Source of the DNA: Plectonema cf. radiosum LEGE 06105
GTDB lineage: Bacteria > Cyanobacteriota > Cyanobacteriia > Cyanobacteriales > Nostocaceae
Direction of reading: 5' to 3'
Assembly (NCBI RefSeq): GCF_015207665.1
Contig: NZ_JADEWL010000026.1
Location: forward strand, 1 to 61,133
Length of the DNA stretch: 61,133 nucleotides
Positions within the stretch are counted from its first letter, which is position 1. Each line of letters starts with the position of its first letter. This document shows positions 26,672-35,165 of this stretch, piece by piece. The position numbers and the translations under genes were made by a program. A model generated the notes under the pieces. The model was not told the origin of the DNA and did not search any database. It saw nothing but the letters and a program-made list of their open reading frames with translations.

Positions 26672-27683
26672 ATGTTCAAGAAAGCAACAAAATCGAACTT
26701 AAAAATAAGGCTTGCTTTAAGCGGAGCATCCGGTTCTGGAAAGACATACTCAGCACTATCCATCGCTTCTAATCTTGGTAATCGCATTGCTTTAATTGAC
26801 ACAGAAAGAGGTAGTGCAAGTAAGTACGCCGATTTATTTAATTTTGATACCTGCGAACTTACAAATCACCACCCAGCAAAATACATAGAAGCAATTCGCC
26901 AAGCTGAAGAGATGGGATATGACATCATAATTATCGACTTGTTAACTCATGCGTGGTGAACGTGAACTAGAGTTAGCAGGTGGTAGATTCGACGGATGGG
27001 CAAAAGTCCGCCCCTTAGAGCGTAAATTAATTGATGCCATGATTGGGTCAAAATGTCACATCATAGCGACAATGCGAAGCAAAACCGAGTGGCTGATAGA
27101 GGAGAATCAAAAGAACGCTAAATCTTCTTATAGTCCTAAAAAAGTAGGCACATCACCAATACAAGCAAGCGGCGTAGAATATGAATTTGATGTCGCCGGA
27201 GAGCTAGACTATACCCACATTTTGGCCATTAGTAAAAGTCGCTGTCCTGCTGTTACCGATAAAACTTTTCTTAATCCTGGCAAAGAATTGGCTTTGGAAT
27301 TAAAGTCCTGGTTAGCGACAGTTGAAGAATCACCACCACAGATAACAGAACCAGTAATAATTGCAGACACTCAAGACTTGCGAGTAAAACAAATTCGTAC
27401 CCTACTTGATTATCCAGTTGAATTAATCAAGAAGTGGCTGCGATCGCACGATATTGACCGTCCCAGTCAGCTTGATAGCAGCAAGGTTGATGAATTGGTA
27501 AAGACTATGTGTCTTGCTTGGGCTTCACCTCTGTCTGCTCATCCTAAGTACACTGCTGATTCTTATGATAAGAACGTAGTCAGAGCCGTGGTTAACGGTG
27601 AATCTGAAATTATAGCGATACAGAATTGGATGAATGCTGTCTGTGAATCAAACCGTAAAAAGAAAGAATTAAAAGCTGTGTAA
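26672..27683 (+). pseudogene. Sak4/RecA-like phage ATPase, split by a frameshift
   Basis: Two adjacent frames together encode one AAA/RecA-like ATPase of the phage recombination (Sak4) type. The first part (26672-26959, 95 aa) has the P-loop SGASGSGKT, ALIDTERGSAS and Walker B-like IIIIDLLTHAW, then TGA. The second (26949-27683) continues in the +1 frame with GRFDGWAKVRPLERKLIDAM, CHIIATMRSKTEW and a C-terminal helical part. An intact homologue would read through HAW into this segment, so one base is extra or two are missing near 26957. The stop context tgg tga acg is not a classic slippery site, so a mutation or sequencing error is more likely than programmed frameshifting. Expected role: single-strand annealing or recombination. 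Confidence 0.7.
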
Positions 27684-27698
27684 AGTTTGTCTATCCGT

Positions 27699-27721
27699 GG
27701 GAGTTTCGTTAAGAAACTCCC
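27699..27721. terminator. Hairpin after the ATPase gene
   Basis: A perfect 9-bp stem, gggagtttc / gaaactccc, with a 5-base loop (gttaa), lies 16 bases after the ATPase stop codon. It has only a weak T tail. It could be a terminator or an mRNA-stabilising hairpin. Confidence 0.55.
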
Positions 27722-27761
27722 TATCCTTTATGAGATTTAACAACCTGCCTTTCCTTGTTCT

Positions 27762-28136
27762 ATGAAACCCAATCAAACTCTTAATATTCCGCGTTGGTTA
27801 GCAAAATTTATCTTAAATGAAACAAAAAGCCAACCAAATAACCAACAGATATTTTTGGCAATATTAGAACCAATGTCACCTCATGAATGGTGTAGAATAT
27901 GGATTCCCGTAATTCACCCAGATGTAGAAGCACCATACCCTGGAGAACGCAGTCCAACGGGTTATATGAAAGCTTCTATTATGACCTTATGTAAGTTAAC
28001 TGGTTACAGCGAGAGTACGGTGGAAGGATGGTTTTATGGTAAATCTTATCATCATACGCTGGGAATATTACTACGCTGTTTACACATATTATTCCAGTTT
28101 CAAAGGGCTATAAAAATTTCAGATAACACTTTATAA
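27762..28136 (+). CDS. Hypothetical protein, mobile block
   Basis: A 124-aa protein starting MKPNQTLNIPRWLAKFIL. Residues about 65-105 (SPTGYMKASIMTLCKLTGYSESTVEGW) could form a helix-turn-helix, so a DNA-binding role is possible. No family was recognised. An A/T-rich hairpin with a T7 run follows at about 28138-28172. Confidence 0.5.
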   Translation: MKPNQTLNIPRWLAKFILNETKSQPNNQQIFLAILEPMSPHEWCRIWIPVIHPDVEAPYPGERSPTGYMKASIMTLCKLTGYSESTVEGWFYGKSYHHTLGILLRCLHILFQFQRAIKISDNTL

Positions 28137-28137
28137 T

Positions 28138-28172
28138 TCCAATCAAAAAAATCTAATTGGGGTTATTTTTTT
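28138..28172 (+). terminator. Possible terminator with T7 run
   Basis: Short arms ccaatc and attggg are followed by gttattttttt. The stem is weak, but the T tract and the position just after a stop codon fit an intrinsic terminator. Confidence 0.4.
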
Positions 28173-28332
28173 AGCATCTAAATTACCCGAAATTTACAGG
28201 GATATTCCTTCTAATAAAGTAGCTTACGTTTTAATAGTAAGTATCATAAATGTAGCGCAACTGCAATTCAACTAAACTTGAATTAAAGTTGCACGTCACT
28301 AGTAGTTGAAAACGAATTGGGATGAAGAAGGC

Positions 28333-28725
28333 ATGAAAAATATTCAGCGACTTTATACCCAGAGTTCATTAGCGAAACGGTGTAAAGTTAGCCTTCAAAC
28401 AGTTAAGAACTGGTGCTTGTGGGCTGGACTTACACCACCGAAAAAAGCAACTTACTTTAGTTGTGATGAGTTAGAAGCCTTAGCTGATTTTTATGTTGCC
28501 TACAAATTTCTGCGCGTACAGCAAAACGCTTACATCGGTTGTGTTCTGGGTATGGGTGGCTTGAAAAAGTATATTGCCTCAGTACGCCGTATGAGTTTGC
28601 GTCAATTTGTTACGGAATTCTTAACAGCAGAAGAAAAAGCTCACTTTTTAGTGCAGATTTTAGTTGATAAATTAGAGGAGGAAATTGAAGATGATCAATT
28701 TAACTTTGGTGGCTCAGCAGCTTGA
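28333..28725 (+). CDS. HTH-containing hypothetical protein
   Basis: A 130-aa protein. ATG 28333 is chosen because aagaagg lies just upstream; TTG 28306 is an alternative. The N-terminus SSLAKRCKVSLQTVKNWCLWAGL looks like a helix-turn-helix. The rest is helical with a basic face. It overlaps the next gene by 35 bases, as is typical for this gene run. No family was recognised. Confidence 0.55.
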   Translation: MKNIQRLYTQSSLAKRCKVSLQTVKNWCLWAGLTPPKKATYFSCDELEALADFYVAYKFLRVQQNAYIGCVLGMGGLKKYIASVRRMSLRQFVTEFLTAEEKAHFLVQILVDKLEEEIEDDQFNFGGSAA

Positions 28726-29320
28726 GATTCCATTAGAGCAACTCAAATCAATCTGCCAGGTATTAAAAATTGAAATTATCAAAAACGCAGTTACACCAAA
28801 CGATAAACAGAAAATTCAAGAGTTTATTGGAGCGTGTAAAAATCAAGAAATAACCATAGAGCAAGGATTATTAGAGCTACAACAGCTACAGCGAGAAGCC
28901 CAAACTCAACAAAAAGCTTTAGGTGAAAGGTTTAACTTAGATGAATTTTTCAAGCAACGTATCGGTAGTTCACCAAAAGAATTAAATTCAGGGAGCTATC
29001 ACTATGACCTTTATCAGCTGCTTTTGAAATCCCAATCGATATCTCAGGTTGGTTACGCATTGTTTAGAGAAGCTTTTTTACGCCAAACCCAAGATTTAAT
29101 TATGAATGGAACAGAAGAATCATCCATAAATCAAAATCAAACAGTTGCTGGTTTTGATAAAGCTTTTGACACTATCGAAACTCAATTTGAGCAAAATTTT
29201 TTGGGGACATCGGTGAATTGGGGGGAGGAGGAACATCCGAGATTAGCGGCATCTCAAAAAGCAGCCCTACCTTCAACACAGGAAACGATTACATCAACAT
29301 CCCCGTCGTCGAAGAAGTAA
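28691..29320 (+). CDS. Helical hypothetical protein with coiled coil
   Basis: A 209-aa protein. ATG 28691 is preferred over TTG 28685 because gaggaggaaattgaag provides a ribosome-binding site. The N-terminal part resembles a small HTH-like unit (MINLTLVAQQLEIPLEQLKSIC). A helical, Gln-rich coiled coil follows (about 50-75). The last ~35 residues overlap the next frame. Function unknown. A run of six G at 29219-29224 marks a place where a -1 frameshift would fuse it to the downstream membrane segment. Confidence 0.55.
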   Translation: MINLTLVAQQLEIPLEQLKSICQVLKIEIIKNAVTPNDKQKIQEFIGACKNQEITIEQGLLELQQLQREAQTQQKALGERFNLDEFFKQRIGSSPKELNSGSYHYDLYQLLLKSQSISQVGYALFREAFLRQTQDLIMNGTEESSINQNQTVAGFDKAFDTIETQFEQNFLGTSVNWGEEEHPRLAASQKAALPSTQETITSTSPSSKK

Positions 29321-29664
29321 TTGAAGCTGCACCTAAATTAGTAACCGCAACCGTACAAGCAATCGCGCCGACAATCAATAAAGCTGTAGTTAATGAGCGT
29401 CGAATTATTACCGATTTTATGACTGAAGGGGGATTTCTTGCAACGACTGCGGCAATAACTACAACTTGTACCGTTGCAACAATTACTGTATGTGTTACCT
29501 CTCCACCAAAACCAGTTTTCTTCAAAATTATGCTTGGTGGGATTGGCGGGACTATTTTGGGAGGACTTATTGCAGCACTTATCTTAAGGCATTATAGAAA
29601 GGAGGTTTTGAGCAACCATGCAAATTCAAGATCAACAATCGAATCATCAAAACAATCAACTTAG
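29218..29664 (+). CDS. Small two-helix membrane protein
   Basis: A 148-aa frame opening with TTG at 29218 inside the preceding gene. Two hydrophobic segments are visible (GFLATTAAITTTCTVATITVCV about 69-90 and FFKIMLGGIGGTILGGLIAALIL about 102-124), followed by a basic cytoplasmic-type tail. The start is uncertain. It may be translated by coupling or by -1 frameshifting at the G-run from the upstream gene. No family was recognised. Confidence 0.45.
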   Translation: MGGGGTSEISGISKSSPTFNTGNDYINIPVVEEVIEAAPKLVTATVQAIAPTINKAVVNERRIITDFMTEGGFLATTAAITTTCTVATITVCVTSPPKPVFFKIMLGGIGGTILGGLIAALILRHYRKEVLSNHANSRSTIESSKQST

Positions 29665-30580
29665 TAAAGAAGATTTTGATGACGTTTGGGTGCCAAATCC
29701 TCATGGACAAGTAGCTCAAAGTGCTGCAACATCCGGACTAATCAATATTATTAAGTCAGGAAGTTTAGATTCTTTACTAACTAATCCCTGGTTGATGTCA
29801 ATTTTTGTTGCAACAGTAATTTTGGTTGTTATTAATGCGATCGCAACAACTCTTTCTGGTCAACGTTCTACAGAAATTTCCCCATCCCAAGAAGCTTATT
29901 CCGAACTTTTGCAAAAGTCTCAAAATTTAGATGCAGCTGATAGCAACTTTCGGGAATATTTGACTCGCAATGATTATAGCTCAGGCTTAGTAAGTAATCC
30001 TGGTTTATTACAAGCTGTGGTGTTGGAAGCGAGCGCAAGATATAGTAATCGCATGATTGCCAGCCAAAACAATCCCCAAAATCCGGCTTACAACCAACAC
30101 GAGGAAGTAATTAATCACGGTTCTGAAATTGAAGCACTAAAACGGATTAATCTTGGAGCATCAGGAAAAGAAGCAGAACTTAAATACGTTGACCCTAGCA
30201 CGGGTTCTTGGGTAACTATTCCGATTGACTCAGCGGAATTAGCTGCCAGTGGTTTGGTTAAGCTCAATATTATCTCTAATAGCAGGAGGGAAACAACACA
30301 GCGGTTCAATTTGGTTACAATTGCCCAAAATACGCGACTTCGCTTAGAAGAAGTAAAAGCCGCTATGTTAGAAGCTTTGCGTGTAAAGGGATTAAGTCCG
30401 GTTGCATCCGAGCTTGAGAAGACTGATTGGTTTGGGAATAAAGCAAGTTCGGAGGATGCACAGATATCTGATTATCAGCAAGATAAACCAGAAACAACCC
30501 CCACTACTCGATCAATTGAGCAAGAGCCATTAGAAGATAAACCCTCACCAAAACTGAAAGGGGGTAAAAATGCCCAGTAA
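29618..30580 (+). CDS. Single-pass membrane protein, mobile block
   Basis: A 320-aa protein with an N-terminal polar region, one transmembrane helix (WLMSIFVATVILVVINAIATTL, about 68-89), then a soluble helical part with PSTGSWVTIPIDSAELAASGLVKLN and an acidic, Pro-rich tail. It overlaps the preceding gene by 47 bases and the ATPase gene by 11 bases. Its place directly before the ATPase suggests a membrane partner. No family was recognised. Confidence 0.6.
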   Translation: MQIQDQQSNHQNNQLSKEDFDDVWVPNPHGQVAQSAATSGLINIIKSGSLDSLLTNPWLMSIFVATVILVVINAIATTLSGQRSTEISPSQEAYSELLQKSQNLDAADSNFREYLTRNDYSSGLVSNPGLLQAVVLEASARYSNRMIASQNNPQNPAYNQHEEVINHGSEIEALKRINLGASGKEAELKYVDPSTGSWVTIPIDSAELAASGLVKLNIISNSRRETTQRFNLVTIAQNTRLRLEEVKAAMLEALRVKGLSPVASELEKTDWFGNKASSEDAQISDYQQDKPETTPTTRSIEQEPLEDKPSPKLKGGKNAQ

Positions 30581-31952
30581 ATTAGTATTTGCACCTATAC
30601 CTCTGCTATTAGGAAGTTGGATGTTTGCTAGCAGTTTTAGCAGTAACACAATTCAACAATCAGCAACACCATATTCTACTCAACAGCAAACGGTAGAAAT
30701 AGAAATGCCAGAACCAGCAAAGTCATTTCTACGATTTGGTGGTGCTGTCATTGCAGTATTGGGGACATCAAGTTTAGTGTTTTGGGAATTAGCTGATAAA
30801 AAGCAGAGTACCAAACAGAGACTTTTATTAGCTGCGGGTCAAAACGTTGTCCCGAATGCAGTTCAATTAGTTAATAATGCTCAAGCAATGCCGCCATTAC
30901 AAAACAATCAAGAACCACCGGCAAGTACCCAAATATCCAACCAAATCCAACAGCAGAGTGTTTGTGCAAAAGCTAAAAAATTCCCACTACAGGAAGTTGC
31001 AAATTTCTACCAAACAAGTGATATTGATGCTTCAATATCTAATGATTATAATGCTGCAAATGGATTGAACCCGCATAGTAGCTCAGAAGAGAAATATGCC
31101 GAAGTTAAATCATTAATTTACGAAAACACGGTGGGGATTGTTGGTAAGGAAAAAGGCAGCGGTAAAACCTCAAAACTAGGTTATTTAATTGCCGAACATA
31201 TCAAACTTGGTCATTTGGTTTGGATGGTTAATCCTTTTGCCAAAGGTCAACAGTGGAAAGGTATTAAGGTTTTTGGACGCGGTTACAACTTTGTCGAAGC
31301 AACTAATGCTATACGAGAATTTACTCGCATTGCTTTTTGGAGAATCGCAGAAGCTGGCGATGAGACGAAGGAGTACGAACCATTTGAAGATTATCACCTG
31401 CATTTATCGCTTGACGAAATGTCGAATTATTCGAGCGAAATCGATGCTATTGACTCTACCGTAATGCCTAAATTCTGGGAAGCAGTAGTGCAATTTTTAC
31501 GGCAGGCTAATATGTCCGTTTCCTTTGCCAGTCACGGGGATACTCAGGCTATGTTAGGTGGTGCAAAAGCTCTCGCTGGTAAATCGCAAACTATTAAGGA
31601 TGCCATAGTGTGGCTCTATGCTCAAGCTATTACTGACACTAAGGTAGAAGGTAATAAACGATGTGCTGGTTGGGCTTATTTGATTCGCCCAGATGGGGGA
31701 GAAAGAGAAAGAACAAGAATAGAAATTCCGGCTTGGATGCAAGGCGCACCCGCAACTCGACTTGACGGAAAAGATAAATACAACTACGTCCAACTAGTTC
31801 AAAAATACTGTCCTCAGTATTTATATCTTCCGGTGAGTGCGAAAAAACCTTTGGCAGAAGAAGGTTCATCTATACCAACGGATACCGAACAGTTTCGCCA
31901 AAAACTAATTGAGCAGGAAGATGTTTGGGGTTGCGATGGAGATAAAACATGA
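30570..31952 (+). CDS. VirD4/FtsK-like membrane-anchored ATPase
   Basis: A 460-aa protein with two N-terminal hydrophobic segments (LVFAPIPLLLGSWMFASSF and FLRFGGAVIAVLGTSSLVFWEL), a variable linker and a P-loop NTPase domain (about 185-430). Visible motifs are Walker A GKEKGSGKT, the Walker B-like stretch LHLSLDEMSNY and a later VSFASHGDT segment that may be a sensor motif. The layout of two transmembrane helices plus a cytoplasmic ATPase fits DNA-pumping coupling proteins (VirD4/TraD, FtsK/HerA superfamily). It may also fit the Zot-like morphogenesis ATPases of filamentous phages. The class cannot be settled by eye. It is the clearest enzyme of the gene run, with small membrane proteins on both sides. 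Confidence 0.6.
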   Translation: MPSKLVFAPIPLLLGSWMFASSFSSNTIQQSATPYSTQQQTVEIEMPEPAKSFLRFGGAVIAVLGTSSLVFWELADKKQSTKQRLLLAAGQNVVPNAVQLVNNAQAMPPLQNNQEPPASTQISNQIQQQSVCAKAKKFPLQEVANFYQTSDIDASISNDYNAANGLNPHSSSEEKYAEVKSLIYENTVGIVGKEKGSGKTSKLGYLIAEHIKLGHLVWMVNPFAKGQQWKGIKVFGRGYNFVEATNAIREFTRIAFWRIAEAGDETKEYEPFEDYHLHLSLDEMSNYSSEIDAIDSTVMPKFWEAVVQFLRQANMSVSFASHGDTQAMLGGAKALAGKSQTIKDAIVWLYAQAITDTKVEGNKRCAGWAYLIRPDGGERERTRIEIPAWMQGAPATRLDGKDKYNYVQLVQKYCPQYLYLPVSAKKPLAEEGSSIPTDTEQFRQKLIEQEDVWGCDGDKT

Positions 31953-32014
31953 ACCGTTAACGAGAGAGCTAATAATACAATTGCGATACTTTAATTGATT
32001 AATTAGGAGTAACA

Positions 32015-32683
32015 ATGACTAGAAAACAAGTGTACCGAAGAGATTTACCACAATTGGCTTCAAGCCATCAATTAGATACCAACGTGGTAGATACACATTA
32101 TGAAGAATTTGATGACAACTATGACGACCGATATTCTCGTAACAATCAGTGGCATAATCGCGCCTATAATGCCGGACGCTACGCTAGGGGTGCTTACAAT
32201 TGGGGTCAAAAATGCAGCCGTGGCGTAACCCCAGCAATGGAAAATGGAGCAGGTGCTGCAATTGGGACTTTGGGTACTGTTGCCAATCATACCAACCCTT
32301 TTAAACCTTGGCGTTCATTTGCCTTTTGGAGCATGAGTATCGGTACTTTAGTTGTTGGCTCCTGGGTTACTCAATTCTTTTTAGGAGGACTAATTGCAAC
32401 TCGCAATCCTCGACAATTACCGCAAAATACATCAACAGCAGTCCGATTCGGTCATGGCGTTGTTAATGCTGGTAAGCCTGTCGCTAACGGTGTTTGGAAT
32501 GGATTTGGTCAAGTTGCTACAGGTGCGGGAGATAGTTTAGATAAGGCTGTACGACTACAAACTGTTGAATCTAATAATTGGCAGCAATCACCTGTCGATG
32601 TTAAACAGCAAAAACAGACAACTATCTTACCTTTGACTACTTGGACTGGGGATGGTGGATATCAATCTGTAGGGAGCAAGTAG
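32015..32683 (+). CDS. Tyr/Arg/Asn-rich membrane protein, unknown
   Basis: A 222-aa protein. The first ~60 residues are rich in Asp, Tyr, Arg and Asn; then come Gly/Ala-rich segments (GAGAAIGTLGTVAN) and one likely transmembrane helix (FAFWSMSIGTLVVGSWVTQFFLGGLIA, about 103-129). The start is ATG 32015 with taggag upstream. It ends 3 bases before the next gene. No family was recognised. Confidence 0.5.
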   Translation: MTRKQVYRRDLPQLASSHQLDTNVVDTHYEEFDDNYDDRYSRNNQWHNRAYNAGRYARGAYNWGQKCSRGVTPAMENGAGAAIGTLGTVANHTNPFKPWRSFAFWSMSIGTLVVGSWVTQFFLGGLIATRNPRQLPQNTSTAVRFGHGVVNAGKPVANGVWNGFGQVATGAGDSLDKAVRLQTVESNNWQQSPVDVKQQKQTTILPLTTWTGDGGYQSVGSK

Positions 32684-32686
32684 AAC

Positions 32687-32980
32687 ATGAGTTGGGTGAG
32701 GATTCCTACGTCAAGTTTTCTAATTACCAGTACTGTGTTTATTGTGTTTGCCCTTGATATGGCTCGTCCTGGATATGCTTCGTTTGCTTTAATTCCAAAT
32801 GTCCGACCTTACATTGCAACGCTTACTACTGATATTCGTTCGGATATAAAAAATTTGACTCGCTTTGAACCCTTACTCCCAAAGAATATTCAGAAATTAG
32901 ATGAATCATCAAATTGCCGAACACTATTAGATGCTTACAACAAGAATGCTTTATGTCATTTCGAGCGTCCGAATTATTAA
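32687..32980 (+). CDS. Small exported protein, unknown
   Basis: A 97-aa protein with an N-terminal hydrophobic stretch (FLITSTVFIVFALDMARPGYA) that reads like a signal peptide. The mature part is short, basic and has two cysteines. It overlaps the next gene's start by 28 bases. No family was recognised. Confidence 0.45.
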   Translation: MSWVRIPTSSFLITSTVFIVFALDMARPGYASFALIPNVRPYIATLTTDIRSDIKNLTRFEPLLPKNIQKLDESSNCRTLLDAYNKNALCHFERPNY

Positions 32981-33816
32981 AACACCTCCCAGTAGAAATT
33001 CAATACCAAGAAATTAAGGCATCTGAGGAAGCATGTCGTAAATTTAGATTATCTCAGGTAAGAGGGCGTATTTGCTGTTTTGGATTGTCTTTAGTAATGG
33101 CGATCGCTATAATTCATCCCGGAATTAACCAGTGGGTCGAAAGTAAACTTCAGCTAAATCGCATTATTGGTATTAGTTTTTCGACAAACCTAAATCAACC
33201 GAAAGAAGCGGATAAAATAGCTGTTGCACTTTTAGATTACGCACGCAAACAAAAATGGGAAATCCGAACTGGGGAACGCCGTTACAACGTGTTTTACGTC
33301 CAAGGTATGTTTCCATCAGGTGTTAGGAATAACAATGCACCCAACAAATTCAATGATTCCCGGTTTTTAGTTGAAGTAAACCCTACTCCTCGATTAGTTG
33401 GAGCTTGGGAAGCATCTATTGAACCGGGTAATTATTATACAGAAAAACCTATGAATGCCTCGGGTGCAGCGCAAATAAAAGTACCGGGACAGTATAAAGC
33501 TTGGCGCATTGGAAAACACAAAGGTCGTGAGATTGCATTAGTTCAAGTTGCACCAGTCAATATAATCCGGGATTTCAATCGCAATAGCAAAGTTGATAAA
33601 GGAGATAAAAAGGAATATTCAATAATTGGAGCAAATCAACATAGCGGAAGCGACCAAAAGTTTGTTGATAATGCGAGTGCTGGATGCCCGGTAGGACGTA
33701 CATCGAAAGGGCATCAAGAGTTTATGAATTATTTACAACAAGACATAGATTATCAAGCGGATAACAATTTCATATTTTCAACAACTTTTATCCAAGCAAA
33801 AAACTTAATTTTTTAA
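32953..33816 (+). CDS. Putative L,D-transpeptidase-fold peptidoglycan protein
   Basis: A 287-aa protein starting at ATG 32953 (MSFRASELLKHL), within the end of the previous gene. One transmembrane helix (GLSLVMAIAIIHPGI, about 50-65) anchors it. The exported C-terminal domain has a conserved-looking pattern: AWRIGKHKGREIALVQV, DFNRNSKVDKGDK and then NQHSGS followed by NASAGCPVG. The His and the Ser-x-Gly-Cys order resembles the catalytic H...SxGC of L,D-transpeptidase-like (YkuD-fold) enzymes in phages and plasmids. It may cut or remodel peptidoglycan during DNA or phage export. The assignment rests on motif resemblance only. Confidence 0.5.
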   Translation: MSFRASELLKHLPVEIQYQEIKASEEACRKFRLSQVRGRICCFGLSLVMAIAIIHPGINQWVESKLQLNRIIGISFSTNLNQPKEADKIAVALLDYARKQKWEIRTGERRYNVFYVQGMFPSGVRNNNAPNKFNDSRFLVEVNPTPRLVGAWEASIEPGNYYTEKPMNASGAAQIKVPGQYKAWRIGKHKGREIALVQVAPVNIIRDFNRNSKVDKGDKKEYSIIGANQHSGSDQKFVDNASAGCPVGRTSKGHQEFMNYLQQDIDYQADNNFIFSTTFIQAKNLIF

Positions 33817-33840
33817 CTTTTAATAGGAGAAAAACTATCC

Positions 33841-34248
33841 ATGAAAACAAAAAAATATCTTTCTTCAAGCGATTATTATTCGTACATTAAATCCGATGCT
33901 TGGAGAAGTAAGCATTACCACTGGCTAAAACAATCTGGCAATAGATGTTCGATGTTTCCTTGGATAAGAATAGGAAAATATGCCCGTAATAAATACGGTA
34001 AATACAACATACATCATACAGGGGTTGGCTATCGGCATTTAGGACATGAGGAATTAGGTAAAGATGTACTCCCACTTTGCCTCTTTGCTCACTGGCTAAT
34101 TCACGGTGGAAAGATGAAAGCGAAAGCACCTTGGCGACCAAATATTCTTCAAAAAACTTTGCATTTATGGTGTAGTTTTCCACTAATTGTAAAACAGCTA
34201 TTCCTGTTTCTTAGTACTTTGCTACTACTATTATGTTTATTTACATGA
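33841..34248 (+). CDS. HNH-nuclease-like protein with C-terminal membrane segment
   Basis: A 135-aa protein. The N-terminus (YIKSDAWRSKHYHWLKQSGNRCS) and the later YNIHHTGVGYRHLGHEELGKDVLPLC ... HWLIHG resemble the HNH endonuclease fold (KYNIHH, DVLPLC, H). Only part of the usual Cys pairs is present, so activity is uncertain. Unusually, a hydrophobic segment of about 25 residues ends the protein (LFLFLSTLLLLLCLFT), suggesting membrane attachment. It overlaps the next start codon (ATGA). Confidence 0.5.
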   Translation: MKTKKYLSSSDYYSYIKSDAWRSKHYHWLKQSGNRCSMFPWIRIGKYARNKYGKYNIHHTGVGYRHLGHEELGKDVLPLCLFAHWLIHGGKMKAKAPWRPNILQKTLHLWCSFPLIVKQLFLFLSTLLLLLCLFT

Positions 34249-35066
34249 ATAGTTATTTGCGAGTATATAAAAGCATTCGTAATTACAATGAAACAATGAA
34301 ACATTCACTTCAATTAGGATACAAATGGGATTTACTCAATATCCTATTACTATTGTTAATTACAAGCTTTGCACTAAGTAAACCAGCAATTAAGTTTGTT
34401 TCTGATGGCGTAGAAAATATCTCAGAAATTAACAATTCATATACTAGGAAGTTAAACGATTTATTTGCTAATAATTATTCTATAGGTGTATTAGCAATTT
34501 GTGCAGCTGAAGGAAACTGTACAATCGATGGAAAGAAGACTTCATTATACTACTATCATCTTGACCCCGGAAATAGAATCGGTAATCGGGGGTGGTGTAG
34601 CGACCAAGGTAGAGGTGGCACAAATTTAGAAAATGCAGATGCTTTATGTTTAAAAAGAACCAAAAGCCGTATTCCTAGATTAGCAAACAAACTTCAAATC
34701 GCTGGTATAAATCCCGAACAAAATATCGAAGCATTTATCAATAATTTAGACCAGTGGAATCAGGCATCCCCTCGCGTATCTGATGCTTTTCCTAAAAGAT
34801 ACGCTGACGCTTTGAAGAAAGGGTTAAAGAGTAAAGAAGCTATTTTATGGGCAAGAGTTGAGGCTTTTCGTAAAAGTAATGGAGAACTTGAAGCAGGTAA
34901 TTCGCGAGTCGGTTTATTTTCAATTTGTGCTAATTCTCAAAATACTTACTACACTGCAAAATTACAACAATATTCAATGTGGTCGGAACGATGGAGATGG
35001 AATTGTATTGCTTTAGATCAACGGCGAAGATTAGAAGCTATTAATCAAGTTTTGATGAGAAATTAG
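34245..35066 (+). CDS. Lysozyme/transglycosylase-like protein
   Basis: A 273-aa protein. I choose ATG 34245 because it overlaps the previous stop in the coupled pattern ATGA. One hydrophobic helix (LLNILLLLLITSFALS, about 32-47) precedes an exported domain. The segment IGVLAICAAEGNCTIDG, followed by YYYHLDPGNRIGNRGWCS, resembles a lysozyme/lytic-transglycosylase active site, with the Glu of AAEGN as a candidate catalyst. Five or more cysteines occur in the mature part. VirB1-like or endolysin-like peptidoglycan opening is the likely role and fits the neighbouring transpeptidase-like protein and ATPase. Confidence 0.55.
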   Translation: MNSYLRVYKSIRNYNETMKHSLQLGYKWDLLNILLLLLITSFALSKPAIKFVSDGVENISEINNSYTRKLNDLFANNYSIGVLAICAAEGNCTIDGKKTSLYYYHLDPGNRIGNRGWCSDQGRGGTNLENADALCLKRTKSRIPRLANKLQIAGINPEQNIEAFINNLDQWNQASPRVSDAFPKRYADALKKGLKSKEAILWARVEAFRKSNGELEAGNSRVGLFSICANSQNTYYTAKLQQYSMWSERWRWNCIALDQRRRLEAINQVLMRN

Positions 35067-35099
35067 AATAGTTTGAATAAATAAAAATAACTAATGATA

Positions 35100-35128
35100 T
35101 TAACATGGCTACGAATTTATTCTATAAT
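35100..35128 (+). promoter_or_regulatory. Strong sigma-70-type promoter for the methyltransferase
   Basis: TTAACA (five of six bases of the -35 consensus) and a perfect TATAAT are separated by 17 bases. The -10 box ends 38 bases before the methyltransferase ATG, giving a short leader. Confidence 0.65.
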
Positions 35129-35165
35129 ATATGTATAAGAACTAAATCTATCTTTTTTCATTAAA

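Noticed and set aside
26672-26959. ParA-like partition ATPase reading of the P-loop protein
   Set aside because: The GASGSGKT loop and the ALIDTERGSAS and IIIIDLLTHAW pattern fit Sak4/RecA-like phage ATPases better than the deviant Walker A of ParA.
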